The notes beneath the pieces were generated by a model, which saw only the letters and a program-made list of their open reading frames with translations, was not told where the DNA came from and did no database searches. A stretch of 64,000 nucleotides of DNA from Acidobacteriota bacterium (GTDB lineage: Bacteria; Acidobacteriota; Aminicenantia; Aminicenantales; Saccharicenantaceae): contig JAKLEN010000002.1 of the NCBI GenBank assembly GCA_022711665.1, positions 310,001 through 374,000 on the forward strand, in the 5' to 3' direction. Shown in pieces: positions 8,410 through 17,472 of the stretch; the stretch's first letter is position 1; every line of letters begins with the position of its first letter. Position numbers and translations under genes: made by a program.

Positions 8410-10140
8410 TCATTCGATCCCGGGATAGCGCCGGTCGGCGAAGCGGAGCAGGGCGGCGTAGGCCGCGGCCGCGAAGGCCGCCAGTCCGGCGAACACGATC
8501 CCCAGCACGATCCCCGGCGGCAGGTCCGCCCGGATCAGGGACCGGGCCGCGAAGTAGGCCGCCGTCAGGATGCCGACGTCCGCCAGCATCGCCAGGAGGA
8601 CGTTGAGGTTCTGCTTGATGGCCTTCTGCGGGTTCGTCCAGTCGAGGAGCGGCCGGGCCAGGTCGATCATCATGCCCACAGCCGCGAGCCCCGCGCCGGC
8701 GGCCAAAGCCAGGAGGAACGCCGGACCGAGGTGCGCCGGTTTCAGCCGGAAGAAGGCCGCCGCCACGACCGCCGCCGTAACGACCCCCAGAGCGGCCACG
8801 ACGCAGGAATGCAGGAACTTGGCCGCCGCCTGCTCCCGCGGCGCCACCGGGATCGTCCGCGAGATCCAGAACTGGCCCCCCTCCCTCGAGAACGCGGACG
8901 CGGCCGTGCCGTTGAGGACGCCGCAGACGGTCATGAACAGCGCCGCGCCCAGGATGGCGACATGGGGCTTGGCCGCAGTGAGCGTGGCCAGGAGGGCCGC
9001 CACATCGATCCGGGCCGTCCCGCCCGTCCGGCTCCGGCCGACCGTGGACATGAGCACGAAGAGGGCGGGGACAAAAACGCTGACCAGCACGCCGTTGAGG
9101 AGGAAGATGGGCGTCCGGTTCATGATCTTCCACTCGCGCCCGAAGATGGCCGCCCGGGCCCGGCGCCCAGAGGTCAGGCGCCGGGACATCTCGTCGCGGC
9201 TCAGCCGCCGCCTCCTGCCCGCCGTCTCTCCGAGCCCGACGAGGCCGCGGTAGAAGAGGGCCTCGGCCGCAGCGACCAGGCCGGCGAAGAGGGCCATCGA
9301 GACGCCTAGGAGCAGCGCCAGGTTGGACAGTCCCTCGGCGCTGAAGCCGGCCGCGATCGCCTTGGTCGCCCAGATGCTCGGCGGGAAAACGGCCCCGATC
9401 CGGTTGAGCAGGTTGTCGGGCGAAGTGAAGAAGGCGGCCAGCGCCTCGGAGCCCGTCCCCGGGCCGACGCTCCCGGCCGACCGCCCCAGGCTGATCTGCG
9501 CCAGGAACGAAAGCCCGATGAGGGCCAGGCTGCCGACGAGGATCAGGGCGTCCTTCTTTCGGCTGACGGCGACGAAGCGCATCATCGCCACAACGGCCAG
9601 GGAGACGACCGCCAGGGGGATGACCGGGAGGGCCAGGTAGACCAGCGTCGCGTTGACCCAGTATCCGATCCCCGCCCGGGCCAGCACGCCGACCGTGACC
9701 ACGACGGGCAGCACGACGGCCGCGACCGTCAGGTATTCGTTGACAACGATGACGGCGAACTTGCCGGCCATGACCTCGCCGGGGCGGAGCGGCAGCGGGA
9801 CGAGGAACTCGAGGTCCCGCGAGAGATAGAACGCGGCGATGACGAAGTAGACCCCGAAAATCAAGACCAGGATCTGCCCGGCCAGGAGTCCGCAGGACAG
9901 CAGGGCCCGCTCCTGCCCCATCGGCCTGAGCACGAGATAGGCGTTCTCGATGAACAGGACGAGGCTCCAGAACATCGGCACGGCGCCGAGCGCCGCCGCC
10001 GCGAAAAGCGGGACCAGCCAGCGGTCCTTCTTTTCGACGAGCAACCGGTACTTGATGACGGCCAGGCCGAAGTTGGATCGCAACCCGGTCCGGACGACCG
10101 CCGCGAGCCGGCGCGGCACGCCCCCGGCCGGGCCGCTCAT
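8410..10140 (-). CDS. ABC-2-type exporter permease
   Basis: Integral membrane protein of 576 aa with about 12 hydrophobic helices in two blocks. A cytosolic Arg-rich linker near residues 300-335 (GRRRRLSRDEMSRR) joins them. It overlaps the ATPase gene by four bases (ATGA, 10137-10140), so the two are translationally coupled and should form one transporter. Members of this large-permease group act in export or stress resistance, but nothing shows the substrate. Downstream of GH36 in the same operon. Confidence 0.8.
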   Translation of the reverse strand: MSGPAGGVPRRLAAVVRTGLRSNFGLAVIKYRLLVEKKDRWLVPLFAAAALGAVPMFWSLVLFIENAYLVLRPMGQERALLSCGLLAGQILVLIFGVYFVIAAFYLSRDLEFLVPLPLRPGEVMAGKFAVIVVNEYLTVAAVVLPVVVTVGVLARAGIGYWVNATLVYLALPVIPLAVVSLAVVAMMRFVAVSRKKDALILVGSLALIGLSFLAQISLGRSAGSVGPGTGSEALAAFFTSPDNLLNRIGAVFPPSIWATKAIAAGFSAEGLSNLALLLGVSMALFAGLVAAAEALFYRGLVGLGETAGRRRRLSRDEMSRRLTSGRRARAAIFGREWKIMNRTPIFLLNGVLVSVFVPALFVLMSTVGRSRTGGTARIDVAALLATLTAAKPHVAILGAALFMTVCGVLNGTAASAFSREGGQFWISRTIPVAPREQAAAKFLHSCVVAALGVVTAAVVAAAFFRLKPAHLGPAFLLALAAGAGLAAVGMMIDLARPLLDWTNPQKAIKQNLNVLLAMLADVGILTAAYFAARSLIRADLPPGIVLGIVFAGLAAFAAAAYAALLRFADRRYPGIE

Positions 10141-10868
10141 CGGCCCGTCAGCTCCAGGAAGATCTCTTCGAGCGACGGCCCGCCCTCGGTCCGGCCGAGG
10201 GCCTTGAGCTCAGGCATCGTGCCGCAGGCCACCAGCCGGCCCTTGTGGATGATGCCGATGCGGTCGCACAGCTTCTCGGCCACCTCCATGATGTGGGTCG
10301 AGAAGAAGAGCGTCCGGCCGGCGTCGCAGTGGGCCCGGAACATCTCCTTGATCTGGAAGGCCGCCCGCGGGTCGAGCCCGACCAGCGGCTCGTCCAGGAC
10401 CATGACCCGGGGAGCGGGCAGCAGCGCCCCCGCCAGGACGATCTTCTGCTTCATGCCGTGCGAATAGCTCTGGATCGGGTTCGTGATGACCGGGGCCAGC
10501 TCGAAGACTTCCAGCCAGGCGCCGATCCGCTCGAGCCGCGCCTCCCGTGGCACGCCATAGACGTCGCCGATGAAGTTGAGGTATTCGAGCCCGGTCAGCC
10601 GCTCGTAGACGGCCGGCGTGTCCGGCACGTAGGTCGTCACCTGCTTGGCCCTCAGCCCGTCCGACGCCACGTCGAAACCCTCGACGGCGATCCGTCCCGC
10701 GTCGGGCCGCAGCAGCCCGACGATCATCTTGATGGTCGTCGTCTTGCCGGCCCCGTTCGGTCCCAGGAAGCCGAAGATCTCGCCGGGCCGCACAGTCAGC
10801 GTCAGGTCATCGACGGCCCTGACCCGGCCCCGGTTATAGCTCTTGGAGACGTTCTCGAGCGTGATCAC
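10137..10868 (-). CDS. ABC transporter ATP-binding protein
   Basis: Nucleotide-binding subunit of 243 aa, cytosolic. Walker A GPNGAGKTT at residues ~37-45, signature loop YSHGMKQK (SHGMKQ replaces the usual SGGMKQ), Walker B VMVLDEPLVGLDP, and the switch His in STHIMEVAE. The domain order is that of ABC-2-type exporters, and the permease follows directly with a four-base overlap. The gene starts 13 bases after the alpha-galactosidase stop, so all three are probably one transcript. Confidence 0.9.
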   Translation of the reverse strand: MITLENVSKSYNRGRVRAVDDLTLTVRPGEIFGFLGPNGAGKTTTIKMIVGLLRPDAGRIAVEGFDVASDGLRAKQVTTYVPDTPAVYERLTGLEYLNFIGDVYGVPREARLERIGAWLEVFELAPVITNPIQSYSHGMKQKIVLAGALLPAPRVMVLDEPLVGLDPRAAFQIKEMFRAHCDAGRTLFFSTHIMEVAEKLCDRIGIIHKGRLVACGTMPELKALGRTEGGPSLEEIFLELTGR

Positions 10869-10881
10869 GCCGCTCCCCCTC

Positions 10882-12936
10882 TCAACGGAGCCGTCGGTAC
10901 CGGATCAGCAGCGAGCCCGGCGCCTCGGCGATCTTGAGCGTCAGCCCCTCGGCCAGCTCCCGCCCGCTGCGGGTGACAACGACCCCGTAGTCCTCGTAGC
11001 TGACCTCGTAGTCCGCCCCCGGCTCGAGCCCGCCCAGCTTGACCTCGATGGCCGGCTGCGGCGCCTGCGGCCGGCGGAAGCCGGCGACGATCCCGTCGCC
11101 CTCCTCCGGGCGGTCCCACTGGAAGGCCGCCCAGGCATCGTCGCCCGTGGCGTAGCCCGTCAGCGGGTAGTAATCGCCGTAGGCGTAATCGCGGAGCGCC
11201 CGGAACTCGGCCACGTCCTCGACGGCGGCGCGGAGGTTGAAGCCGGCCGTCAGCTCCCAGCCCATGACCACGGCCCCGCCGATCGCGGCGCTCCGGAACC
11301 AGTACTTGCGCGGGTCACCGTTGCCCGTGCCGCTGGCCGGCAGGAAGAACTGCAGCCCGTAGGTGTGGCACTGGTAGCCGTTCGGCTCCCAGTAATTGTA
11401 GTCCGTCCGCCAGAGCGGGATGCTCCGGCTCGTCGTCTCGAGGTCGATCCGACGGCCGCCCGAGGCGCAGTTGTCGATGAGGAGCCCGGGGCGGCGTTCG
11501 AGGAGGGCGTCCCAGAACTTGTACAGCCCGTCGATGTGCTTCATCTCGGCGATCCCGATCCGGTCCGGCGCGTCCATGGCTTGCCAATAGGGCCGGGGAT
11601 CGAAGTTGAAGTCCTGCCGGTAGATGGTCACGCCCTCGTCCCGCAGGAAGCTCGAAACGTGTTCGACGAGCCAGGCCAGGGCCTGCGGGTTGCCCAGGTC
11701 GAGCAGCCGGTTCGGGTTCCCCGGCAGGGCCGTCAGCCAGTCCTTGTGCTCGCGGTCGAGCCAGGTCTTCTCGTAGACGCGCTCGGGCTCGAACCAGACG
11801 ACGAACCCCTGGCCGTATTTTGCGGCCGCGGCGGTCACGGGCTTGAGGCCACGCGGGAAGTTCTTCGCGTTGACCGTCCAGGTGCCGACGCCGGACCACC
11901 AGTAGGGGGTCGGGTTCTCGTACCAGCCGGCGTCGATCCAGCAGACGTCCGGCTCGATGCCGAACTGGTGCAGCCGCTCGATCATGCCGATGGCGTAGCT
12001 CTCGGTGGCGCAGACGTACTCGTTGCACGGCAGGGGCCCGCCGAACCCGACGCCGTGGGCGATCGGCAGCGGCACGGGCCGGCCGTCCCGCCGCGGCATA
12101 TGATGGGCCAGGACGAAGCGGCGGAAGAGGTTGTGCCCGGCCATCCGGTCGGAGTCCTTCCAGAAGAGGAGCGCCATGGACGGCGTGCGGACCTCCTCGC
12201 CCGGACGGAGCCGGAAGTGCGTCTCGGCCATGCCGGCGGCGAGATCGAGGGCCCGCGGATCGGCCTCCCGGCGCCCGACCGCGGCCTCCCAGCGGCCGCT
12301 CCAGCCGACGGCCGCGACGACGCCGTGCCCCGACGTCCCGATATTGAAGAAGGGCAGGGCGTTCGTGTCCGACGACCGCCCGGCCGTCGGCCCGAAGCGG
12401 ATCTCCGCCCCGGCCGCCAGCGGCTCGTTGACGGGGCCGAAGTCGGACCGTTCAGCGGCGCTGCCGCGGGCCCGGTAGAGCGTGACCGGGGCGGCGGCCG
12501 AAGCGGCGAAGGCCGGCAGGGAAACGGCGCAGGCCCGGACCTTTTCGATGACGGGCGTGTCGGCCCGGCCGGCGTTCTTGAGCCGGATCACCCACTCGAC
12601 GGCCGGGAAATCACGGTACAGGGTGTAGACCGCCGTGACGCGCAGTCCCGTCGAGGGGTCGGCATAGACCACGGTCCGGACGAGCTTCGACCCGTCGGCC
12701 CTCTCCTCGGCGCTGACGGTCCAGCGGCCGAGCAGGCCGGAGGAGGCCCGGCCGTCATAGACGAACGAGAACGGCGGGGCCGCCGTTTTCGTCGCGTGGG
12801 CCGCGGCAAAGGCCTCGGCGCCGGCCCGGTCGCGGGCGGCCGCCGCGTCCCAGCCGGCCAACGGCCCGGCGGCCGCGACAAAGGCCAGGAAGGCCGCTCC
12901 CAGGATGGTAAAGGCTCCCTTGGTTTCCCGCTTCAT
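10882..12936 (-). CDS. Alpha-galactosidase, GH36-like, secreted
   Basis: Exported glycoside hydrolase of 684 aa. The signal peptide covers residues 1-24 or so. Then come an N-terminal beta-sandwich, a (beta/alpha)8 barrel from ~285 and a C-terminal sandwich. Barrel motifs fit clan GH-D: WIDAGWYE, VVWFEPERV, catalytic nucleophile Asp442 in IYRQDFN, and likely acid/base Asp512 in PLWRTDYN after DNCASGGRRID. The expected reaction is retaining hydrolysis of alpha-galactosides in the periplasm. Start ATG 12936 has GGAGGAGG seven bases upstream; an ATG 150 bases earlier has no such site. First gene of the operon with the ABC exporter, driven by the promoter at 13053-13082 with a leader of about 110 bases. 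Confidence 0.88.
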   Translation of the reverse strand: MKRETKGAFTILGAAFLAFVAAAGPLAGWDAAAARDRAGAEAFAAAHATKTAAPPFSFVYDGRASSGLLGRWTVSAEERADGSKLVRTVVYADPSTGLRVTAVYTLYRDFPAVEWVIRLKNAGRADTPVIEKVRACAVSLPAFAASAAAPVTLYRARGSAAERSDFGPVNEPLAAGAEIRFGPTAGRSSDTNALPFFNIGTSGHGVVAAVGWSGRWEAAVGRREADPRALDLAAGMAETHFRLRPGEEVRTPSMALLFWKDSDRMAGHNLFRRFVLAHHMPRRDGRPVPLPIAHGVGFGGPLPCNEYVCATESYAIGMIERLHQFGIEPDVCWIDAGWYENPTPYWWSGVGTWTVNAKNFPRGLKPVTAAAAKYGQGFVVWFEPERVYEKTWLDREHKDWLTALPGNPNRLLDLGNPQALAWLVEHVSSFLRDEGVTIYRQDFNFDPRPYWQAMDAPDRIGIAEMKHIDGLYKFWDALLERRPGLLIDNCASGGRRIDLETTSRSIPLWRTDYNYWEPNGYQCHTYGLQFFLPASGTGNGDPRKYWFRSAAIGGAVVMGWELTAGFNLRAAVEDVAEFRALRDYAYGDYYPLTGYATGDDAWAAFQWDRPEEGDGIVAGFRRPQAPQPAIEVKLGGLEPGADYEVSYEDYGVVVTRSGRELAEGLTLKIAEAPGSLLIRYRRLR

Positions 12937-13052
12937 CGTCAGACCTCCTCCGCCGTCCGGGCCCCTCGGGTCGTCCGGCAGGACGCGGCCGGGACGGGCG
13001 CTCTCCGGCGGCGCGCGGACAGGACCGCCGTCCGGCGCTCGTCGTCCCGCCC

Positions 13053-13082
13053 ACAATAGCGCAAAACGGTTCCCGGGCTCAA
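13053..13082 (-). promoter_or_regulatory. Promoter of the GH36-ABC operon
   Basis: On the minus strand, TTGAGC (13082-13077), 18 bases, TATTGT (13058-13053). The 5' leader to ATG 12936 is about 110 bases and GC-rich. I see no clear riboswitch or operator in it. Confidence 0.55.
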
Positions 13083-13131
13083 CCATGGAGCGCGCTCCGC
13101 GAGGGAGGCGGGCGGGGAAGGACGGGCGCTC

Positions 13132-14706
13132 TCAGGACCCGGCTTCCGGCCCGGAGGACGCCGGCGGCGGGCCGGCCGGCTTCCCGGCCAGGGCCCGGAC
13201 GTTATAAGCCGAGCGGGGATCCTTGAGGACCTTCGAGACCAGGAGCAGGCCGCGGCGGCGGAGCTTCAGGCCGCCCCGGCCCAGGCCGATCAGGGCCTTG
13301 CTGAGGAGCACGTGCCGATCGTTGAAGTCGAGCCAGGACGGAGACAGGAGAAGCGGCAGGAGCGGGCGGGGCACGAAACCGATCCGCCACCGGGTAGCCT
13401 TGCCGGTCATCAGCGAGACCAGGCCGTTCAGGTAGAGGTTGTTCTTCTTCCAGGCCTGGCCCCGATAGTCGAACCCGGACAGGAAATCGATCTCGAATCC
13501 GCTGTCCGCCAGGCCCGAGATGATCCCGTCCCGGCAGGCCCGGTCGAAAAGCTTCGTTCCCGGGATGAAAACGAGGTTATAGGTCCGGATGAACGCCGGG
13601 GCGGGCAGCCGCCGGATCAGGTCGACCGTCCCCAGGAGGTCGTCCCGTCCCTCGTACGGGTTCCCGATGATGAAGAAATAATAGGCCACGACGCCGGGGT
13701 AGCGGCCGATGACGGAAGCGGCTCGGAGGACGATGTCGTTGGACCCCTGCCGGTTGAAGATCTCCTTCTTGATCCGGTCGCTGCCGCTCTCGACCCCCAC
13801 GTCGACGCGCCACAGGCCGGCCTTGACCAGCAGGGCCATCTTCTCGTCGGAGATCTGCTGGGGAGAGGCCATGCACTCGAACGGCAGGCCGACCTCCCCG
13901 GGATAGATGGCGGCGAACTCCCGGAACTCGCCGAGCGGCCGGGCCAGGAAATCCTCGTCGGTGAAATAGATGTAGCGGGCCCGGGGAAAGAGGTCCCGGC
14001 ATCGTTTCGCGGCGGCGACGAAGGCCCGGACGGACATCTTCCGCACGTAGCGCCCCTTGCCCTCGTAGATCGTTTTCAAGCGGTCGTTGGAGCAGTAATG
14101 GCAGCTGAAGGCGCAGCCCCGGGAGCCGGTGAAGAGGATCGAGCGCTCCTCCTTCATGGCGCCGTTGGGCCGGACGCGGCCGCGGTGGTCGATGCGGGAC
14201 TCGCCGGCGAACGAGAAATCGACGAAGGGCAGGCCATCCAGGTCGGCGAGCAGCGGCCGGACGTCGTTGAATACGGTCCGGCCGTCCCGCCGGTACCCCC
14301 CGTTGGGGATATCGAGGAAGCCTTCGCCGCGGGACAGGCGGCCGGCCAGGTCGACCATGAAGTCCTCGCCCTCGCCCCGGCAGATCAGGTCGGCGTGCCC
14401 GACGCAGTCTTCGGGATACAGGGTCGGGTGCATGCCGCCCCAGACGATCGGCCGGCCCAGCGGCCGCAGTGCTTCGATCAGGGACTTGGCCCTCCGGGAA
14501 CTCCGGGACATGGAGCTGACCCCGATCAGCCCGGATGACGCGGCCAGGCCGCGCAGCTCGGCCAGGGTCCTAGGGGCCGGAGCGGCGGCCGGCCCGCCGG
14601 CCAGGACGATCCGCGTCGCGTGCCCGGCCCGGCGCAGGGACGCGGAAATGCTTCGCAGCCCGATGGCCCAGCCGTCTTCGTCCGCGCAGATCAGGGTGAT
14701 GTGCAT
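13132..14706 (-). CDS. B12-binding-domain radical SAM protein
   Basis: Cytosolic 524-aa enzyme. Residues 1-150 resemble a cobalamin-binding Rossmann domain (IVWGGMHPTLYPED, then HADLICRGEGE). Residues ~185-400 form a radical SAM barrel with the cluster motif C198-x3-C202-x2-C205 (GCAFSCHYCSND). ECMASPQQI and VDVGVESGSDRI follow, as in B12-dependent radical SAM enzymes. The C terminus (~410-524) is basic and unassigned. Such enzymes methylate or rearrange unactivated carbons, for instance in lipid or natural-product pathways; the substrate is not readable. The frame stays open further upstream, but family length and the MHITLICADEDG beginning support ATG 14706. It lies 53 bases after a lipoprotein gene. 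Confidence 0.85.
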   Translation of the reverse strand: MHITLICADEDGWAIGLRSISASLRRAGHATRIVLAGGPAAAPAPRTLAELRGLAASSGLIGVSSMSRSSRRAKSLIEALRPLGRPIVWGGMHPTLYPEDCVGHADLICRGEGEDFMVDLAGRLSRGEGFLDIPNGGYRRDGRTVFNDVRPLLADLDGLPFVDFSFAGESRIDHRGRVRPNGAMKEERSILFTGSRGCAFSCHYCSNDRLKTIYEGKGRYVRKMSVRAFVAAAKRCRDLFPRARYIYFTDEDFLARPLGEFREFAAIYPGEVGLPFECMASPQQISDEKMALLVKAGLWRVDVGVESGSDRIKKEIFNRQGSNDIVLRAASVIGRYPGVVAYYFFIIGNPYEGRDDLLGTVDLIRRLPAPAFIRTYNLVFIPGTKLFDRACRDGIISGLADSGFEIDFLSGFDYRGQAWKKNNLYLNGLVSLMTGKATRWRIGFVPRPLLPLLLSPSWLDFNDRHVLLSKALIGLGRGGLKLRRRGLLLVSKVLKDPRSAYNVRALAGKPAGPPPASSGPEAGS

Positions 14707-14759
14707 CGTCGAGGCTGTCGGGCCGAAGGCCTCCCCCGCCGGGGCGGAGCCGCGAGGCG

Positions 14760-15659
14760 CTACCGCCCGTCCCAGCCGGCCAGGCGGGCCCAGAGATGCC
14801 AGGCGGCGTAGGCCTTCAGGTTGGCGTTCAATGGCTGGGAGTGGGCCGACTCGCAGTCGTACCACTCGCCCGGATGGGCGTTCTGCCAGTCGACCGCCCA
14901 GTTCCTGTCCCGGGTGCCGTCCCCGTTGCTGTCGTAGTCGCAGGCGTCGTTGACTAGCTTGTCGCCGAAGTAACTCCCGTCCGGGTCGTAGCTCTCGATA
15001 TCGGCGAAGTCGTAGAGGATCTTCTTGTTGGCAGTGCAGTAATCGCGTATCTGCTTGTTCCTGACGGGCACGTTCCCCGTGAGCCGCGCCCCGTCGGTGT
15101 GCCCGGTCATGTAGACGAACTTGACGTTCGGGAAATCGTGCTCCAGCCCGCTCATCAGATCGAGGTACTGCTGGATCTCGGCCTGGGTCCCGTCCACCTG
15201 CCAGCACCACGACCAGATGATGACGTTGACCTCTGAGTGGGCGGCGAGATAGGTCCGCGTCGCGCTCTCCCAAGCCGTCCGGTTGGGATTGCCAAGGTCG
15301 TTGGCCACGCCCAGGCCGCCGAAATCGCTGTAATAATCGCGTAGATCGAGCGCCCCGCCGGTCCCGCCCGAGTTGAAGGAGTATTGCGTCCCCTTGAAGC
15401 CCACGAGCCCGGCCATGCCCGTCGTCAGCTGGCTGCCGTGCGAGGTGTGCCCGTAGGCGATATGGAGCTTCTGCCGGGCCTGATCGATCCAGGATGACGG
15501 GATGTCGTCCACATCGACGCTGTCGTGGTCGATGAGGATCGCGTCGGTCAGGGGATCGGGATCGCCGCCGCCGCCGCCGGCGTCGGACGACGAGCAGCCG
15601 TAGGACCAGACGAGGACGATCAGCAAGCCTATCCAGGTCGTTGCCTTGAGACGATTCAT
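14760..15659 (-). CDS. Predicted lipoprotein of unknown function
   Basis: Protein of 299 aa. A basic start (MNRLKATTW), a hydrophobic stretch and SYGC at residues 19-22, followed by a Ser/Asp/Gly-rich linker, suggest a lipoprotein. The mature domain has a conserved-looking HIAYGHTSHGSQ segment, a Trp/Cys-rich IIWSWCWQVDG strand, and FVYMTGHTDG. It also has an Asp-rich YDSNGDGTRDRN loop that looks like a calcium-binding DxDxDG site. The strand-helix pattern is reminiscent of SGNH hydrolases, but I cannot place the GDS nucleophile, so I leave the function open. A perfect TATAAT box lies upstream (15712-15707). Operon with the radical SAM gene. Confidence 0.75.
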   Translation of the reverse strand: MNRLKATTWIGLLIVLVWSYGCSSSDAGGGGGDPDPLTDAILIDHDSVDVDDIPSSWIDQARQKLHIAYGHTSHGSQLTTGMAGLVGFKGTQYSFNSGGTGGALDLRDYYSDFGGLGVANDLGNPNRTAWESATRTYLAAHSEVNVIIWSWCWQVDGTQAEIQQYLDLMSGLEHDFPNVKFVYMTGHTDGARLTGNVPVRNKQIRDYCTANKKILYDFADIESYDPDGSYFGDKLVNDACDYDSNGDGTRDRNWAVDWQNAHPGEWYDCESAHSQPLNANLKAYAAWHLWARLAGWDGR

Positions 15660-15706
15660 CGCATTCCCTCCCGCCGGATTCGGCCAGGGGGCCTCCCGGG
15701 TTGCTT

Positions 15707-15712
15707 ATTATA
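15707..15712 (-). promoter_or_regulatory. Perfect -10 box upstream of the lipoprotein gene
   Basis: TATAAT on the minus strand within an AT-rich patch 48 bases before ATG 15659. No good -35 box is visible at 16-18 bases. Confidence 0.4.
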
Positions 15713-15772
15713 GCCCAAATCATGTAATTAGTCGTCCGGCGGGCGGCAGAGTCCCGCCCGGCCCCGGCCCGC

Positions 15773-15801
15773 TTTCCATTTGCCGGACCTTGTGCTATAG
15801 G
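15773..15801 (+). promoter_or_regulatory. Extended -10 promoter of the lipid kinase operon
   Basis: TTTCCA (15773-15778), 17 bases, TATAGG (15796-15801) preceded by TGC, i.e. an extended -10. ATG 15810 lies only 8 bases after the box, so the mRNA should be almost leaderless. Confidence 0.6.
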
Positions 15802-15809
15802 GTAAGGCC

Positions 15810-16712
15810 ATGAAAACGCTTCTTCTCGTCAATCCGGCCGCCGGGCACGGCCGGGGCCGCAAGGTCTTCGAGAGCCTCGAGCCGCGCCTCCGCGGCGCTT
15901 TCCCCGGCCTCGAGGTCCGCTTTTCCGAGCGCGCCGGCCACGCAGTCGAGATCGGCCGGGAGGCCGCCGCTATCGGCTTCGACCGCGTCCTCTGTCTCGG
16001 CGGCGACGGCACGCCCTACGAATTCCTCAACGGCCTCTACGCCGGGGGCCGGCCGGACCGCCGTCCGGAGATCGGCCTGATCCCGGCCGGGACCGGCAAT
16101 TCGTTCCTCCGCGATTTCGGCCTCGAGACGCCGGACCGGGCTCTCGACGCCATCCTGGCCGGGCGCAGCCGCAAGGTCGATCTGGTCGAGTTCGAGGATC
16201 AGGAGCGCGGCCGGACCGCCCGGCGCTATTCGCTCAACATCATCGGCGTCGGCCTGATCGCCGACATCCTTCGGCTGACCAATGAGCGGCTCAAGTTCCT
16301 GGGGGCGGCTGGCTACAGCGCCGCCGTGCTCATCCGGCTGGCCCGCGGCATGTCGAACCGCATCGTCATCGAGGCCGACGGGAAACGGCTCGAAGCCCCC
16401 GACAGCGCCCTGGTCATCTCCAACTCGAAATACACCGGCGGCGGGATGAAGATCGCCCCGCCGGCCGACACGTCGGACGGCCGGGCCGATCTGGTCCTCT
16501 TCAACGGCGTCAACCGGCGCCAGATCGTCTCCATCTTCTCGGGCGTATTTTCCGGCCGGCACGCCGGCCATCCCCGGGTCCATATGCGTCAGGCCGCCGC
16601 GATCTCGGTCGAGGCCGATCCGCCGCTCCGGCTGATGGCCGACGGCGAGCTCGCCGGCTGGACGCCGCTGCGGATCAAGGTCCTGCCGGGCGAGATCGAC
16701 CTGCTGGCCTGA
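15810..16712 (+). CDS. Diacylglycerol/sphingosine kinase-like lipid kinase
   Basis: Protein of 300 aa of the YegS/DgkB lipid-kinase family. Start MKTLLLVNPAAGHGRG with the NPxxG nucleotide-binding motif, GGDGT at residues 64-68, and LIPAGTGNSFLRDF at ~90-103. It presumably phosphorylates diacylglycerol or a related lipid at the inner membrane. An acyltransferase gene begins 11 bases downstream, so the two may make or recycle phosphatidic acid. Promoter spacing implies a near-leaderless mRNA. Confidence 0.88.
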   Translation: MKTLLLVNPAAGHGRGRKVFESLEPRLRGAFPGLEVRFSERAGHAVEIGREAAAIGFDRVLCLGGDGTPYEFLNGLYAGGRPDRRPEIGLIPAGTGNSFLRDFGLETPDRALDAILAGRSRKVDLVEFEDQERGRTARRYSLNIIGVGLIADILRLTNERLKFLGAAGYSAAVLIRLARGMSNRIVIEADGKRLEAPDSALVISNSKYTGGGMKIAPPADTSDGRADLVLFNGVNRRQIVSIFSGVFSGRHAGHPRVHMRQAAAISVEADPPLRLMADGELAGWTPLRIKVLPGEIDLLA

Positions 16713-16722
16713 CGGGGCTGCC

Positions 16723-17445
16723 ATGGGCAAGACCGCCGATACGCTGCGCTCCGCGGCCATCTGGATGGCGGCCCTGCCGGTGTTCCTGGCCGCCTGCCTC
16801 GGCATCGTCATCGGCACCTTCGTCTTCCGCGGGCGGGCGCTCGAGGCCCTGATCAAGGGCGGCTGCCGGGCCGTGCTGGCCGCGGCCGGGGTGCGCCTGC
16901 GCGTCCGGGGCCGGGAGAACATAGTTCCCGGACGGCAGTACGTCGTCATGATGAATCACGTCAGCTTCTTCGATCCGCTCGTCTACCAGGTCTCGTTCCC
17001 TCCGCCGCTGCGGGGGGCCGAAGAGGAGAGCCACTTCGGCTGGCCGGTCTACGGCGCGGTCCTCCGGCGCCTGGGCATGTTCCCCTTGAGCCGCAGGGAC
17101 ACGGCCCGGGCGGTCGGGACGCTGCGCCGGGCGGCGGCCTGGATCCGGGAGCGTCCGGGCTTCTCGTTCGGCATCATGCCCGAAGGGACGCGGACCCGCG
17201 ACGGCCGGCTCTCGCCCTTCAAGCGGGGAGGGTTCCTGACGGCCATCGAGGCGGGCGTCGACATCCTGCCGATCGTCGAGCGGGGGGCCTTCGAGATCGC
17301 CCGGAAAGGCAGCCTGATCGTCCGCCCCGGCACGATCGACGTGACCGTCGAGCCGGCCGTGCCCACCGCCGGCTATACGAAGGAAACCGCAGACGAGCTC
17401 ATCGCCCGCGTCCGCCGCGTCTTCCTCGACCGTCTCGGGGAATAG
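16723..17445 (+). CDS. 1-acyl-sn-glycerol-3-phosphate acyltransferase-like (PlsC family)
   Basis: Membrane-anchored acyltransferase of 240 aa. A hydrophobic N terminus (residues ~12-36) precedes the LPLAT domain. Motif I is N78-H79-V-S-F-F-D84 (NHx4D catalytic pair), motif II FPLSRRDTARA, motif III MPEGTRTRDGRLSPFKRG, and motif IV near VDILPIV. It probably acylates lysophosphatidate or a related lysolipid on the cytosolic face. Downstream partner of the lipid kinase gene, the two being 11 bases apart. Convergent with the M24 peptidase gene. Confidence 0.88.
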   Translation: MGKTADTLRSAAIWMAALPVFLAACLGIVIGTFVFRGRALEALIKGGCRAVLAAAGVRLRVRGRENIVPGRQYVVMMNHVSFFDPLVYQVSFPPPLRGAEEESHFGWPVYGAVLRRLGMFPLSRRDTARAVGTLRRAAAWIRERPGFSFGIMPEGTRTRDGRLSPFKRGGFLTAIEAGVDILPIVERGAFEIARKGSLIVRPGTIDVTVEPAVPTAGYTKETADELIARVRRVFLDRLGE

Positions 17446-17472
17446 GCGGCTGGAGGCGCGGCGGCGGCGCCT

